Source: Bacteroidota bacterium (GTDB lineage Bacteria > Bacteroidota > Bacteroidia > Chitinophagales > Chitinophagaceae). Taken from it: a DNA stretch of 64,000 nt. Positions 17,916-27,336 of the stretch are shown here, one piece after another. A model generated the notes under the pieces. The model saw nothing but the letters and a program-made list of their open reading frames with translations, was not told the origin of the DNA and did no database searches. The stretch covers positions 124,001 to 188,000 of the forward strand of contig JADJSG010000004.1 in assembly GCA_016711825.1 (NCBI GenBank), given 5' to 3'. The position numbers and the translations under genes were made by a program. The first letter of the stretch is position 1. The number at the start of each line of letters is the position of its first letter.

Positions 17916-19319
17916 TTATTCTAATACACACGTTTCATGCATAGCAGGTATTTGCACCGATTTAAATCCTTTTTTTATCAAGCGTTTTTGAAATATTTTT
18001 TGCACTTCATGTTCACCATGTACAATAAATAATTCTTTTACAGAATCGATATGCTGGCAAGCTAAAAATTGACATAAATCATCATAGTCACCATGTGCAC
18101 TCATACTTCTAATAGAATCGATTTGACATTTTACAGTAAATTCTTCCCGATAAATTTTCACTTCTTTATCACCCCTCAATAATCGAGCACCCAGTGAATG
18201 GGGTTCACAATATCCAGTCATTAAAATTTTATTTCGTGGGTTTTCGATATTATTGGCAATATGATGCTTCACACGACCTGCTTCAGCCATACCAGATGCA
18301 GAAATGATGACCATTGGGTATTTTTGGGTATTTAAATGTTTTGAATCTTGTACATCTTCAATAAATTTCAACCCTTTAAAATCAAATGGGTATTTATCAA
18401 GTTTCATTAATTTTTGTACATGATTATTAAACAAATCAGCATGTTGTTTAATGATTTGGGTTGTTTTGAATGACAATGGACTATCAACATAATAAGGCAA
18501 ATCGGGCAAACGACCTTCTATTTCAAGTTGATTCAATGCAAACAATATTTCCTGGGTACGTCCGACACTAAAAGCCGGAATAATCAATTTTCCTTTATTT
18601 TCAAGACAGGTTTCTACGATATGTTTCAATAAATCATCAGGGGTATTTCTATAATCTTCATGAAGCGAATCGCCATAGGTACTTTCTATGATAATATAAT
18701 CAGATTGTGGAAAAACTTCTGGAGAGCGCAAAATGACATCTCTATACCGCCCTACATCCCCACTAAATGTTATAACATGTTGTTTTCCTCCTTCACGTAT
18801 CGTTACATGAATGGCAGCACTACCCAGTATATGACCTGTGTCAGTATAATGAAATGAAATATCATCGTCAATTTGGGTTACCTGTCCATAAGGTACCTCT
18901 TCAAATAATGGAAATACATTGTTGGCATCTGCTATGGTATAAAGAGGTTTGATATAAGGCAATCCATTTTGCGCCCTTCGTTTATTGACAAAAGCCACAT
19001 CCGCTTCTTGTATAAAGGCTGAATCCTGTAGCATAACCGTTGTTAAATCGGCTGTTGCGGGTGTACAATAGATTTTTCCTTTGTATCCTTCTTTGACTAA
19101 TTTTGGCAATAACCCTGAATGGTCAATATGGGCATGTGATAATATCATATAGGTTACTTCTTGCGGATCGAAGCCAAAATGTGTGTTTAGTGTCAATGTG
19201 TCTTCACCCATGCCTTGAAAAAGACCGCAATCGAGTAATATTTTTTTACCGTTTTTTAAATGGATTAAATGTTTAGACCCTGTAACTGTTTGTGCTGCTC
19301 CGTGAAAAGTAATCTTCAT
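17916..19319 (-). CDS. Metallo-beta-lactamase / beta-CASP RNA nuclease family protein
   Basis: 467 residues of the CPSF-73/YSH1-like group. The metal site SHAHIDHSG (His62, His64, Asp66, His67) lies in the lactamase domain, with TGHILGSAAIH and SGDVGRY further on. The beta-CASP insert follows (IIESTYGDSLH; IPAFSVGRTQEILFAL), then the RMMBL-type end SMSAHGDYDDLCQFL and FIVHGEHE. These enzymes are Zn-dependent endo/exoribonucleases in RNA processing. The bacterial members of this exact subgroup are poorly characterised. Full length, single gene. Confidence 0.92.
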   Translation of the reverse strand: MKITFHGAAQTVTGSKHLIHLKNGKKILLDCGLFQGMGEDTLTLNTHFGFDPQEVTYMILSHAHIDHSGLLPKLVKEGYKGKIYCTPATADLTTVMLQDSAFIQEADVAFVNKRRAQNGLPYIKPLYTIADANNVFPLFEEVPYGQVTQIDDDISFHYTDTGHILGSAAIHVTIREGGKQHVITFSGDVGRYRDVILRSPEVFPQSDYIIIESTYGDSLHEDYRNTPDDLLKHIVETCLENKGKLIIPAFSVGRTQEILFALNQLEIEGRLPDLPYYVDSPLSFKTTQIIKQHADLFNNHVQKLMKLDKYPFDFKGLKFIEDVQDSKHLNTQKYPMVIISASGMAEAGRVKHHIANNIENPRNKILMTGYCEPHSLGARLLRGDKEVKIYREEFTVKCQIDSIRSMSAHGDYDDLCQFLACQHIDSVKELFIVHGEHEVQKIFQKRLIKKGFKSVQIPAMHETCVLE

Positions 19320-19470
19320 ATTTTTTAATGTTTTAAGGTAAAAACTAACTAATTTTGTTATCTTAGCGTCTATTATTTGTAAATGTATAGATAATTATTT
19401 TAGCAAAAAAAGGTTTGCTTGTAGTTTTTATGCATATAATTTATTTAATTTGTAACATATATTGACAAAC

Positions 19471-20490
19471 ATGAAGATTTTAATTCAATTATTTATCGCT
19501 TTTGCCCTGATATTTTCTATAAGCTCATGCCAAAAATATAATCAGATAGATAACACTCGTACTATAAAAACACCTTATACTTTATTTATTGGTACTTATA
19601 ATGGAGCGGTATATAAAACGAATGATGCCTTATACTTTAGCACCTTAAGATTTATCGACAATTCTACCATCAGACAGTTAATCGTGGCTGATTCAAACAT
19701 CATCGAAATCAAACAAAACTGTTATTATAGTAAAGATGATGGCAAATCATTTAAAGATTCAAAATTAGATGTATTGGATTTTTTAGATCCTTTTTACAAA
19801 TATTATATTCCTAACCCTGCTGTTTATGACAGGGTAGAGAAAAAAGTTTATTTGTGTACAAAAAATGGACTTACAGTTAGTACCGACTTAGGTGCTACTT
19901 TTAATCCCGAAACCAATTGGTCGCCTAACCCTCCAGCAAACAATTTAAATATGCGTTCATTAACCCAACTTGATAATGGCACGCTTTATTTGATGGGTGA
20001 TTCAGCAAATCAATATTACAAACAAGGCACAGGCAACTGGACACTTGTAGCACCAACCACTACCCTTCCCAGAGATACTATCTGGTATGTTTCACATAGT
20101 CATGACACTTTATTTGCCATTGATTTTTACAACAAATCAGGCGTGTATTACAGTGTAAACTTAGGGGTTGACTGGAAAGCATGTACAGGGTTACCCAAAA
20201 ACAAAGAAATTTTATTTGGAAATCGTCCTTTTGGCAGTGAAGCATTTTATGTTGGTTTAGACAGCGGTGGTTTATATCGTTTAAATGGCACCACTTTCCA
20301 ATCTACAGGTGCGGGTATTCCTTGGTGGGCTAAAGTAAGTTATGTAGAAGGTAAGAGAATCATATACAGAACAGATGTAATGAAATACTATTTATTTTGT
20401 GCTACCGATTTAGGTTTATACATTAGTGAGTCTTCTGATGGTAAAGATTGGAAAGTAATTAAAACAGGGTTATTTTCTACACTGTTTTAA
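19471..20490 (+). CDS. Lipoprotein with BNR-like beta-propeller
   Basis: 339 residues from ATG 19471; an in-frame TTG three codons earlier is less likely. The signal peptide ends in the lipobox FSISSC (Cys20). The body holds repeated sialidase-type (BNR) strands such as YYSKDDGKSFKDS, VSTDLGATFNP, YYSVNLGVDWKACTG and YISESSDGKDWKVI, spaced as propeller blades. Not an enzyme by any visible catalytic residue; more likely a surface-exposed binding propeller. It is followed in the same direction by a second propeller-like protein and an Omp85-like protein, which may mark an envelope cluster. Confidence 0.8.
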   Translation: MKILIQLFIAFALIFSISSCQKYNQIDNTRTIKTPYTLFIGTYNGAVYKTNDALYFSTLRFIDNSTIRQLIVADSNIIEIKQNCYYSKDDGKSFKDSKLDVLDFLDPFYKYYIPNPAVYDRVEKKVYLCTKNGLTVSTDLGATFNPETNWSPNPPANNLNMRSLTQLDNGTLYLMGDSANQYYKQGTGNWTLVAPTTTLPRDTIWYVSHSHDTLFAIDFYNKSGVYYSVNLGVDWKACTGLPKNKEILFGNRPFGSEAFYVGLDSGGLYRLNGTTFQSTGAGIPWWAKVSYVEGKRIIYRTDVMKYYLFCATDLGLYISESSDGKDWKVIKTGLFSTLF

Positions 20491-20583
20491 TTCGCCTCTT
20501 CGTTAAAATTACTTTTTTGCTAAATTTTAGTTCAACATCATTACGTAGTTTAAAAAGGTTTTAATACCGATGTGCAATAATAG

Positions 20584-20727
20584 ATGTTCAATGCTCGTTT
20601 TAAAAAGAACTTAAAAGATTATTTCCTTCGGCATTTACCATTCTTAGATTTATTAAATATTGGCTTATTATATAAATCATATTGGTATCCTATTTATAAA
20701 ACGAAACGCAATGTAAACACCTATTAA
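20584..20727 (+). CDS. Possible 47-residue small protein
   Basis: An ATG-initiated open frame of 47 codons lies in the gap before the secreted propeller gene and ends 7 bp before its start. The composition is protein-like: basic start MFNARFKKNLKDYF, then RHLPFLDLLNIGLLYKSYWYPIY, rich in aromatic residues with a basic end. No family recognised. It could be a small membrane-associated peptide, a leader or the remnant of a larger gene. The only support is frame composition and position. Confidence 0.35.
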   Translation: MFNARFKKNLKDYFLRHLPFLDLLNIGLLYKSYWYPIYKTKRNVNTY

Positions 20728-20734
20728 GTATTCA

Positions 20735-21535
20735 ATGAAGGCAAGCTTACTCTTTATATTAGGTTTATTACTTACCACTGCATATGTTTCTGCAATTGAT
20801 TCGTTGATATTTGTTAAGCAAATTCCTATACAGTCAACCCAGTTTACCACTGACCCTGTTGGCAATGTATATATTGTTAAGGGCAATAACACCCTATTAA
20901 AATACAATGCAAAAGGTGATAGTATTGGCTTTTTTAACGAAATCAAAAAAGGGAAAATCACCCAGGTGGATGCTTCCAATCCATTGCGAATATTAATTTT
21001 TTTAGCCGATTATGGCAATGTGTTAATGCTTGACAATTTGCTGACCTTGAAAAACACTTTAAAATTAAACAGCCTTGGTATTATTAATGCTACATGTATT
21101 GCTAATTCAGCAGATGGAAGTATCTGGGCCTATGACCCATCAGGAATGTTAATGAAAATAAATAATAAACCAGAAATCAGTTTTACCATTTCATTACGCA
21201 ATATTGTTGACCAGGCCCTTGACCCTATCTATATGATAGAACAAGACAGGTCGTTATATTTAGTAGACTCAACCCAGGGGATTAAAAAGTTTGATCAATT
21301 TGGTTTCTTAAAAACAAGCTTTCCTTTTTTAACCAAAGAAATTCAATATTTTAATAGCTATTTAGTGTACTATATACCACCTTATTTGGTTTCGTACAAT
21401 ACACAATCTCTACAAGAGTTAAAATTAATGCTGCCCCAACATGAAGACATTGTAAAAGTGAGGGTAGAAAGAAATATAGTATATATACTCAGAAAAGAAT
21501 CCTTAGATATTTATTCCTTACCCTCTGTTGAGTAA
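20735..21535 (+). CDS. Secreted beta-propeller-like protein of unknown function
   Basis: 266 residues with a signal peptide (MKASLLFILGLLLTTAYVSA). The mature part shows repeated strand units with aspartate turns (FTTDPVGNVYIVKGNNTLLKYN, NSADGSIWAYDPSGMLMKIN, IEQDRSLYLVDSTQGIKKFDQFG) like NHL/PQQ-type propellers. I recognise no catalytic site. It lies 9 bp upstream of the Omp85-like gene and two genes before nadK, so it is probably co-transcribed with them and may work with the barrel protein in the envelope (inference). Confidence 0.75.
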   Translation: MKASLLFILGLLLTTAYVSAIDSLIFVKQIPIQSTQFTTDPVGNVYIVKGNNTLLKYNAKGDSIGFFNEIKKGKITQVDASNPLRILIFLADYGNVLMLDNLLTLKNTLKLNSLGIINATCIANSADGSIWAYDPSGMLMKINNKPEISFTISLRNIVDQALDPIYMIEQDRSLYLVDSTQGIKKFDQFGFLKTSFPFLTKEIQYFNSYLVYYIPPYLVSYNTQSLQELKLMLPQHEDIVKVRVERNIVYILRKESLDIYSLPSVE

Positions 21536-21544
21536 ATATCTATT

Positions 21545-22978
21545 TTGTTATATAAATTTGTAACTTACTCATTCCTATTGCCTAAACTTATTTTCCTGAT
21601 ATTGTTAAGTCTCCCTTTACACTTATTTTCACAAATGAAAATAAATGAAGTAAATATTGCACCTAATAACAATACATGGGTACACATTAGAGAAATAAGC
21701 TTTTCAGGCAATACCATCTCTAAGTCGCATATTGTATTGAGAGATATGAGTATTCAACCAGGTGATAGTATTTTAGCTACTGACTTAGATTTTGAATTAA
21801 ATTATAATAAAAAGAGAATCCTCAATCTCCAACTTTTTTCAACTGTAAAATATAAAGTGACCACCATACATCCTGATACGATAGATGTAGAATTCCAAGT
21901 CACCGAGTTATTTTATTGGTTGACAAAACCATTATTCAGTTTAGCAGATAGAAACCTGAATGTGTGGTGGTTTGAACAAAATCATCGGCTTGACAGAACC
22001 AATATTGGCTTAGAATTTACCAGAATAAATTTCAGGGGACGTAATGAAAAAATAGGCGCTATCGTACAAGGCGGTTACAATAAACATTTTGAATTGTTTT
22101 ACTCAAACCCATATATTGATAAACATTTAAAACATGGCTTTGGTATCAATGTACTCTATGCAACCGGAAGAGAAATAAACTATATAACAGATAGCAATAA
22201 ACTTTATTTCTACCGAAGTGAACATTATCCTTATCAGCGATTTCAAGCCAAACTTGCGTATACTTATCGAAATGCTTATGCCGCAATTCATGAAGTCAAT
22301 TTGAGTTATCATTTTTTTAATATTTCAAAACCACTCTTTGATTTGAGTCCAGTTTTTTTAGGACCTCGCCGACGGATCAATTATTTTGAATTAAATTACA
22401 TTTTTAAATACAACAATACCGATATCAGACTTTATCCAATAAACGGTATTGAAATGAAAACAATACTATCAAAGAAAGGCTTAGGAATCGACAAAGATGT
22501 AAATCAATTGAGCCTATATACAGAATCTTCATTTTATAGAAACGTTTACAATAATATATCTGCCTCCCTTGTTTTTAGGGGAAGGGTTTCTTTTCCTCAA
22601 GCACAACCCTATTATTTTAACCGCGCTATGGGGTTTAAAAATGAATATGTACGGGGTTATGAATATTATGTAATAGATGGAAGTCATTATGCATTGCTTC
22701 GATGTAATATTAGGTATAAAGTACTTGATTTTATTTGGACACAGAATTTCGTTAAACTTATCAAACATATACCTATTAAAGTGTATAGCAAAGTTTACAA
22801 TGATATTGGGTATGTACACAACGACAATCCAATGAATAGTTTTTTAAATAATCGATTTTTAAATGGCTATGGCGCGGGGGTAGATATCCTACTTTCGTAT
22901 TATGCCAAATTAAGAATTGAATATAGTTTCAACCACTTGAAGCAAAATAGTTTATTTTTACATACCACTAAAGAATAA
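21545..22978 (+). CDS. Omp85/BamA-like outer-membrane protein with one POTRA
   Basis: 477 residues. A TTG start at 21545 is chosen because the signal peptide (LIFLILLSLPLHLFSQ) is encoded before the first ATG. A single POTRA domain follows (IREISFSGNTISKSHIVLRDMSIQPGDSI, then NKKRILNLQLFSTVKYKV, about 48-110), and then a beta-barrel with FTRINFRGRNEKIG, the GFKNEYVRGYEY segment that fits the barrel-lid loop motif, and an aromatic-rich end. BamA has five POTRAs, so this is a short paralogue of the Omp85 superfamily, perhaps for protein or lipid insertion. nadK follows 2 bp downstream. Confidence 0.82.
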   Translation: MLYKFVTYSFLLPKLIFLILLSLPLHLFSQMKINEVNIAPNNNTWVHIREISFSGNTISKSHIVLRDMSIQPGDSILATDLDFELNYNKKRILNLQLFSTVKYKVTTIHPDTIDVEFQVTELFYWLTKPLFSLADRNLNVWWFEQNHRLDRTNIGLEFTRINFRGRNEKIGAIVQGGYNKHFELFYSNPYIDKHLKHGFGINVLYATGREINYITDSNKLYFYRSEHYPYQRFQAKLAYTYRNAYAAIHEVNLSYHFFNISKPLFDLSPVFLGPRRRINYFELNYIFKYNNTDIRLYPINGIEMKTILSKKGLGIDKDVNQLSLYTESSFYRNVYNNISASLVFRGRVSFPQAQPYYFNRAMGFKNEYVRGYEYYVIDGSHYALLRCNIRYKVLDFIWTQNFVKLIKHIPIKVYSKVYNDIGYVHNDNPMNSFLNNRFLNGYGAGVDILLSYYAKLRIEYSFNHLKQNSLFLHTTKE

Positions 22979-22980
22979 TT

Positions 22981-23859
22981 ATGCATATTGCAGTTTACAA
23001 TCGGTCGTTTGATATCGAAGACCTACCCATCTTTCTCCACTTGCTCAAGTCGTTTGAAGACCATGATATCGTACCGGTAATCTATGAGCCCTTATATCTG
23101 CAATTAAAATTGCAATACCATTTTCAAAAAAAATTTGAATTATTTTCTGAGACCTACCCACTTAGTACTAAAACAAAATTTGTATTTAGTATGGGAGGCG
23201 ATGGTACCATGCTTGACATTGTAAAATTTGTGGCCGATAAAAAAATACCCATCTTAGGGATTAATTTAGGAAGATTAGGATTTTTATCAGCAACCCATGT
23301 CGACGATATAGACTTTGCCATTAATTCTTTATTGAAAGACTCTTACATGTTAGATCCACGATCCTTAATTCATTTAGACTCAAATGTAAATCTTTTTAGT
23401 GATGCCCCTTTTGCACTCAATGAATTTTCATTGCATAGAAAAGACAGCTCTTCATTGATAAAAATACATACTTACCTCAATGGTGAATTTTTATGTACCT
23501 ACTGGGCAGATGGTTTAATGGTATCGACACCTACAGGTTCTACAGGTTATTCTCTAAGCTGTGGAGGACCTATTATTTTTCCTCAGGCAAGCAGTTTTGT
23601 GATTACTCCTGTAGCACCTCACAATTTAAATGTTCGACCTATTGTTGTGGCCGACAACAGTATCATTACTTTTGAAGTAGAAGGAAGGGCTGAACAGTTT
23701 TTATGTACCCTTGATGCCCGTTCAGAAGCTATTGACAGTTCGGTTTCTTTAGCTGTAAGAAAAGAAAATTTTATGATAAACCTGATTAGATTAGAAGGTC
23801 AAAATTTTTTAAACACTTTACAAACAAAATTGTACTGGGGCGTAGACAGACGCAATTAA
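22981..23859 (+). CDS. nadK: NAD kinase
   Basis: 292 residues; phosphorylates NAD to NADP with ATP or polyphosphate. The catalytic GGDGTMLD motif is at residues 72-79, LGFLSATHVDDID follows, and the NAD-binding TPTGSTGYSLSCGGPI (about 180-195) is intact. Full length and cytoplasmic. It starts 2 bp after the Omp85-like gene, a strong sign of co-transcription with the envelope genes upstream. Confidence 0.96.
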   Translation: MHIAVYNRSFDIEDLPIFLHLLKSFEDHDIVPVIYEPLYLQLKLQYHFQKKFELFSETYPLSTKTKFVFSMGGDGTMLDIVKFVADKKIPILGINLGRLGFLSATHVDDIDFAINSLLKDSYMLDPRSLIHLDSNVNLFSDAPFALNEFSLHRKDSSSLIKIHTYLNGEFLCTYWADGLMVSTPTGSTGYSLSCGGPIIFPQASSFVITPVAPHNLNVRPIVVADNSIITFEVEGRAEQFLCTLDARSEAIDSSVSLAVRKENFMINLIRLEGQNFLNTLQTKLYWGVDRRN

Positions 23860-23943
23860 TTTTTTTGAATATCCAAGGCCATTCCTGATAATGACATATC
23901 AATATCATTTATTAAACGAATACAAATGGAGCTTAAAAAACGA

Positions 23944-24225
23944 ATGAAGACTTGTACAAACGGACACATATTTTATAAAAGTTCAGCTTGTCCAATATGC
24001 CCAATCTGCGAAAAAGATGGTAAACCTACCGATCATTTTTTATCGTACTTAAGCGCACCTGCCCGAAGAGCATTGCTAAGCCATGGAATATCTGACTTAG
24101 CACAGCTTTCAACATGGAGCGAAAAAGAAATTCTAGCACTACATGGTATCGGAAAAAGCGCTATTCCTATAATAAAAAAACTATTGGAAACGCAGCAACT
24201 TTCCTTCAAAATTGAGAATGACTGA
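23944..24225 (+). CDS. Small zinc-ribbon / helix-hairpin-helix protein (RpoA C-terminal-like)
   Basis: 93 residues from ATG 23944 (MKTCTNGH); an ATG six codons earlier (23926) is also possible. The N-terminus carries cysteines as C-x2-GH and CPICPIC, a likely zinc knuckle. The rest (LSAPARRALLSHGISDLAQLSTWSEKEILALHGIGKSAIPIIKKLL) is the helix-hairpin-helix fold of the RNA polymerase alpha C-terminal domain. Such small proteins are frequent in Bacteroidota and are expected to bind DNA; their role is unknown. Single gene downstream of nadK. Confidence 0.8.
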   Translation: MKTCTNGHIFYKSSACPICPICEKDGKPTDHFLSYLSAPARRALLSHGISDLAQLSTWSEKEILALHGIGKSAIPIIKKLLETQQLSFKIEND

Positions 24226-24380
24226 ATAAAGCTGATTGCCATTTACATTAAAAAAATGTCCCAATGAGATGCCTACTTTGTTTAACAAACCATGAAATAG
24301 GATTGATTATTTTTTATAAAATGTAGTACATTCTATTATTTTTTATTTATTTTTGAAGTTCACAAAATAACTACTACTAC

Positions 24381-25136
24381 ATGAAAAACCACTCAGAAAC
24401 CGGACACGGTATTAATGTCTGCAATCTAAAAAAAACGATTGACACCTGCAAAAGATTTGGCTCCTATTATGCGCCAAGCAATTCAGAAATTACAATTTAC
24501 AACCTGACAAAAAAATGGCAAGCCACTTTAACATTGCATGAATCACTCACAAAATTGATCTTGCAAAATAAAGTGATCACCTACGAAAGAGATGCCCTAT
24601 TTAAAGGTCTGAATAAAAAAATTACAAAAGTAATAGGCATCGTAGGTAGTCTGAAAGAAACCGATAAATTTAAATTTGAAGTTAAGCTTATCGCTGATAA
24701 AATAAGGGGGTTTAACCATGTGTCAAAAACTAATTTAGCAACAAATCTGGTGCAAGAAGAAGTAAGAAATTACGATTTAAGTTTTATGATCAGAACAGAA
24801 AATTATCAATGCCTCATTGCTTTGCTAAAAAGCTCCCCTTTATATATTCCAAATGAAAATGAACTCAAGGTAGAAAGTTTATTTGCTGAACAAGCAAAAA
24901 TGATTGCCTTAAACGAAAAAATAGACTATTTATCTGAACAAATTTCATTAACACGACAAGCAAGAAATGAAGCCCTTTATGATAAAGATATGGGGGCCTT
25001 AACAGCCATGAAAGCTTGTAGGAGCTATATTAAAGGATTATTTGGGCATCATTCGCCTGAATACAAATTAGTCAGTGCCATCAAATTTAGACCATTAGCA
25101 ATCAAATATAAATATGAAAACCTTGAACATGCATAA
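24381..25136 (+). CDS. Conserved helical protein of unknown function
   Basis: 251 residues, no signal peptide, predominantly helical and charged. It ends SYIKGLFGHHSPEYKLVSAIKFRPL; the 'gHhSPEYKlVsaIkF' segment is a recurring tail in a Bacteroidota family I have seen only as hypothetical. Several segments look like amphipathic helices (EQAKMIALNEKIDYLSEQISLTRQARNEALY, about 180-210). No catalytic motif. It may have a structural or DNA/RNA-associated role; not inferable here. Confidence 0.7.
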   Translation: MKNHSETGHGINVCNLKKTIDTCKRFGSYYAPSNSEITIYNLTKKWQATLTLHESLTKLILQNKVITYERDALFKGLNKKITKVIGIVGSLKETDKFKFEVKLIADKIRGFNHVSKTNLATNLVQEEVRNYDLSFMIRTENYQCLIALLKSSPLYIPNENELKVESLFAEQAKMIALNEKIDYLSEQISLTRQARNEALYDKDMGALTAMKACRSYIKGLFGHHSPEYKLVSAIKFRPLAIKYKYENLEHA

Positions 25137-25336
25137 GTCATAACAAAATAGACGAATCCTAAAATCAAAAAATGAGGTAGAATGATGACTGGCTACTGAG
25201 TATAAAACATCAATCAATTAGCCTATTTATATTTCTGCTGTATGTTCAAAATGTCCTGGCCTTTATTTTAAAAATTTTATACAAATAAAACAGCGCTATA
25301 TCTGATACAAGTTTTCAAATACCTTACATTTACCAA

Positions 25337-26260
25337 GTGAAAAGAGTTTTAATTGCCGCACCCATATCAGAAAAATTCAAAAAATTTCTCATAGAAAAAA
25401 ATTATGAATTACGTTATTTGGGCGAAACGATAATAGAAGCAGAATTACAAGCTACTATAGTGGGTATTGTAACTTCCAATAGATTATTACTCGACAAAAA
25501 CAATTTACAACAATATTCGGCTTTGCAATGGATAGCACGCTTAGGATCAGGTATGGAAATTATCGATACAGAATATTGTACCTTACATAACATCTTTTTT
25601 TGTAGCGCGCCTCAAGGTATTGCCAATTCAGTAGCAGAACACACCATCGGTATGTTATTGGGTTTAATTCATCGTATTAGTTCTGCAAACAATGAAATAA
25701 AAGCGGGCAAATGGATTCGTGAACCCAATAGAGGGATTGAACTCGAAAATCAAGTAGTCGGCATTATTGGTTATGGCCATACGGGAAGTGCGGTTGCGAA
25801 AAAATTAGCGGCATTTACAAATCATATCTTGGTGTATGACAAGTATAAAACAGGTTTTTCGAATACCTATTTAAAAGAAACATCGCTGGCTGAATTGCAA
25901 GAAAAAGCAAGCATTATCAGTTTTCATGTTCCTTTAAAATCAGACACCTTTCATTATTACAATGATGCATTTTGCGATGCGATGCAACACAATCATATAT
26001 TGATTAATACTTCACGAGGTGCTGTTGCAAATACGGATAGTATACTTAAAGGTCTTGAAAAGGGAAAAATTTCCGGTGCTTGTTTGGATGTACTCGAGGA
26101 AGAAAAAAACATAGAAAAGGTATTGACTGAAACCAATAATAAAGTGCAACAATTTTACAAATATCAAGTAATACTAACACCTCATATCGCAGGTTATAGC
26201 TTGAATGCCATTGAAAAAATGAGTCAGGAATTATTAGACCAACTTAAGATTATTTTATAA
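25337..26260 (+). CDS. D-2-hydroxyacid dehydrogenase (phosphoglycerate dehydrogenase-like)
   Basis: 307 residues, GTG start at 25337 (no earlier in-frame ATG). NAD-binding Rossmann motif VVGIIGYGHTGSAVAKKL (about 137-154). The catalytic arginine is in NTSRGAVANTDSI (about 225-237), and the acid and histidine region ends TPHIAGYS (about 283-290). The family reduces 2-keto acids or oxidises 3-phosphoglycerate. With no ACT domain and ~307 residues it matches short SerA-like enzymes; the substrate is uncertain. No serC neighbour is present. Confidence 0.88.
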   Translation: MKRVLIAAPISEKFKKFLIEKNYELRYLGETIIEAELQATIVGIVTSNRLLLDKNNLQQYSALQWIARLGSGMEIIDTEYCTLHNIFFCSAPQGIANSVAEHTIGMLLGLIHRISSANNEIKAGKWIREPNRGIELENQVVGIIGYGHTGSAVAKKLAAFTNHILVYDKYKTGFSNTYLKETSLAELQEKASIISFHVPLKSDTFHYYNDAFCDAMQHNHILINTSRGAVANTDSILKGLEKGKISGACLDVLEEEKNIEKVLTETNNKVQQFYKYQVILTPHIAGYSLNAIEKMSQELLDQLKIIL

Positions 26261-26366
26261 AAAACACACAAAAAAGGCCATTTACCGAAAAAACATGTGT
26301 CATTTAGTTATTTTTTTGATAAATTAATAATTTAATAATATATTAGCTAACTGAATAAATCACCCT

Positions 26367-27302
26367 ATGCGTATAGTATTATCTTTTATTGTTGTTCTAT
26401 TTTGCTCAATGCCGTTATGTGCACAAAATGAATTAAGCGAGGAAGCTATGCGTTTAAAAATTGATTCCTTAGAAAATACCTTTAAATATACCCATGGAGA
26501 AATTACTTTACAAGGAGGTATTGGTAAAATTACCGTACCTGATGGGTTCAAATACCTTGAACCTGTACAAGCCGAAAAAGTATTGGTAGAAGTTTGGGGT
26601 AATCCTGCTGGTAAAAACCTGACTTTGGGTTTAATACTTCGTGAACATCAAGGAATTATAGCCGATACAGGTTATGTATTTAATATTCAATATGACGAAA
26701 TCGGATATGTAGACGACAATGATGCAGACAAAATCAACTATGACGATTTGCTCAAACAAATGAAAGAAGAAACAATTGAAGAAAACAAAGAGAGAAAAAA
26801 AGGCGGTTTTGAACCCATTGAAGTCGTTGGGTGGGCAGCCTCTCCTTTTTATGACAAATCAAGAAAAATTTTGCATTGGGCTAAAGAATTTAAATTTGGC
26901 GGACAAGAAGTCAATACCCTCAACTATAACATCAGGGTACTTGGCAGAAAGGGCGTTATCGTACTCAATGCCATCGCTACTATTAATGATTTACCTGCTG
27001 TGAACAGAGATATCAATCAAGTATTAGATATTGTAAAATTCTCAGATGGATTTCAATACAAAGATTATGATTCCAAAGTAGACAAGGTGGCCGCATGGAC
27101 CATTGGAGGATTAGTAGCAGGTAAAGTATTAGCAAAAGTTGGATTTTTAGCTTTGATTCTAAAATTTTGGAAAATCATTGCATTAGCTGTTGTTGGTGCT
27201 TTTACCCTATTTAAGAAAAAAATATTTGGTTCAAAAAAAGAAGAAACACCTATTGACCAATCAATACCCCCAAGCAATTACAACAACGAAACACCTTTAT
27301 AA
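26367..27302 (+). CDS. DUF2167 family membrane protein
   Basis: 311 residues. Signal peptide MRIVLSFIVVLFCSMPLCAQ, then the DUF2167 domain: GGIGKITVPDGFKYLEPVQAEKVL, the acidic GYVDDNDADKINYDDLLKQM segment, VVGWAASPFYDKSRKILHWAKE, and TLNYNIRVLGRKGVIVLNAIA. A transmembrane segment (GFLALILKFWKIIALAVVGAF, about 261-281) with basic residues after it ends the protein. Function unknown; the predicted topology is a periplasmic domain anchored in the inner membrane. The first CotH gene follows 34 bp downstream. Confidence 0.88.
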   Translation: MRIVLSFIVVLFCSMPLCAQNELSEEAMRLKIDSLENTFKYTHGEITLQGGIGKITVPDGFKYLEPVQAEKVLVEVWGNPAGKNLTLGLILREHQGIIADTGYVFNIQYDEIGYVDDNDADKINYDDLLKQMKEETIEENKERKKGGFEPIEVVGWAASPFYDKSRKILHWAKEFKFGGQEVNTLNYNIRVLGRKGVIVLNAIATINDLPAVNRDINQVLDIVKFSDGFQYKDYDSKVDKVAAWTIGGLVAGKVLAKVGFLALILKFWKIIALAVVGAFTLFKKKIFGSKKEETPIDQSIPPSNYNNETPL

Positions 27303-27336
27303 ATTTTTAAAACAATTGATAAAACAACCCTTCAAT

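Noticed and set aside
27190..27336. 49-codon upstream extension of the first CotH gene
   Set aside because: Overlaps the DUF2167 coding sequence and would bury the signal peptide.
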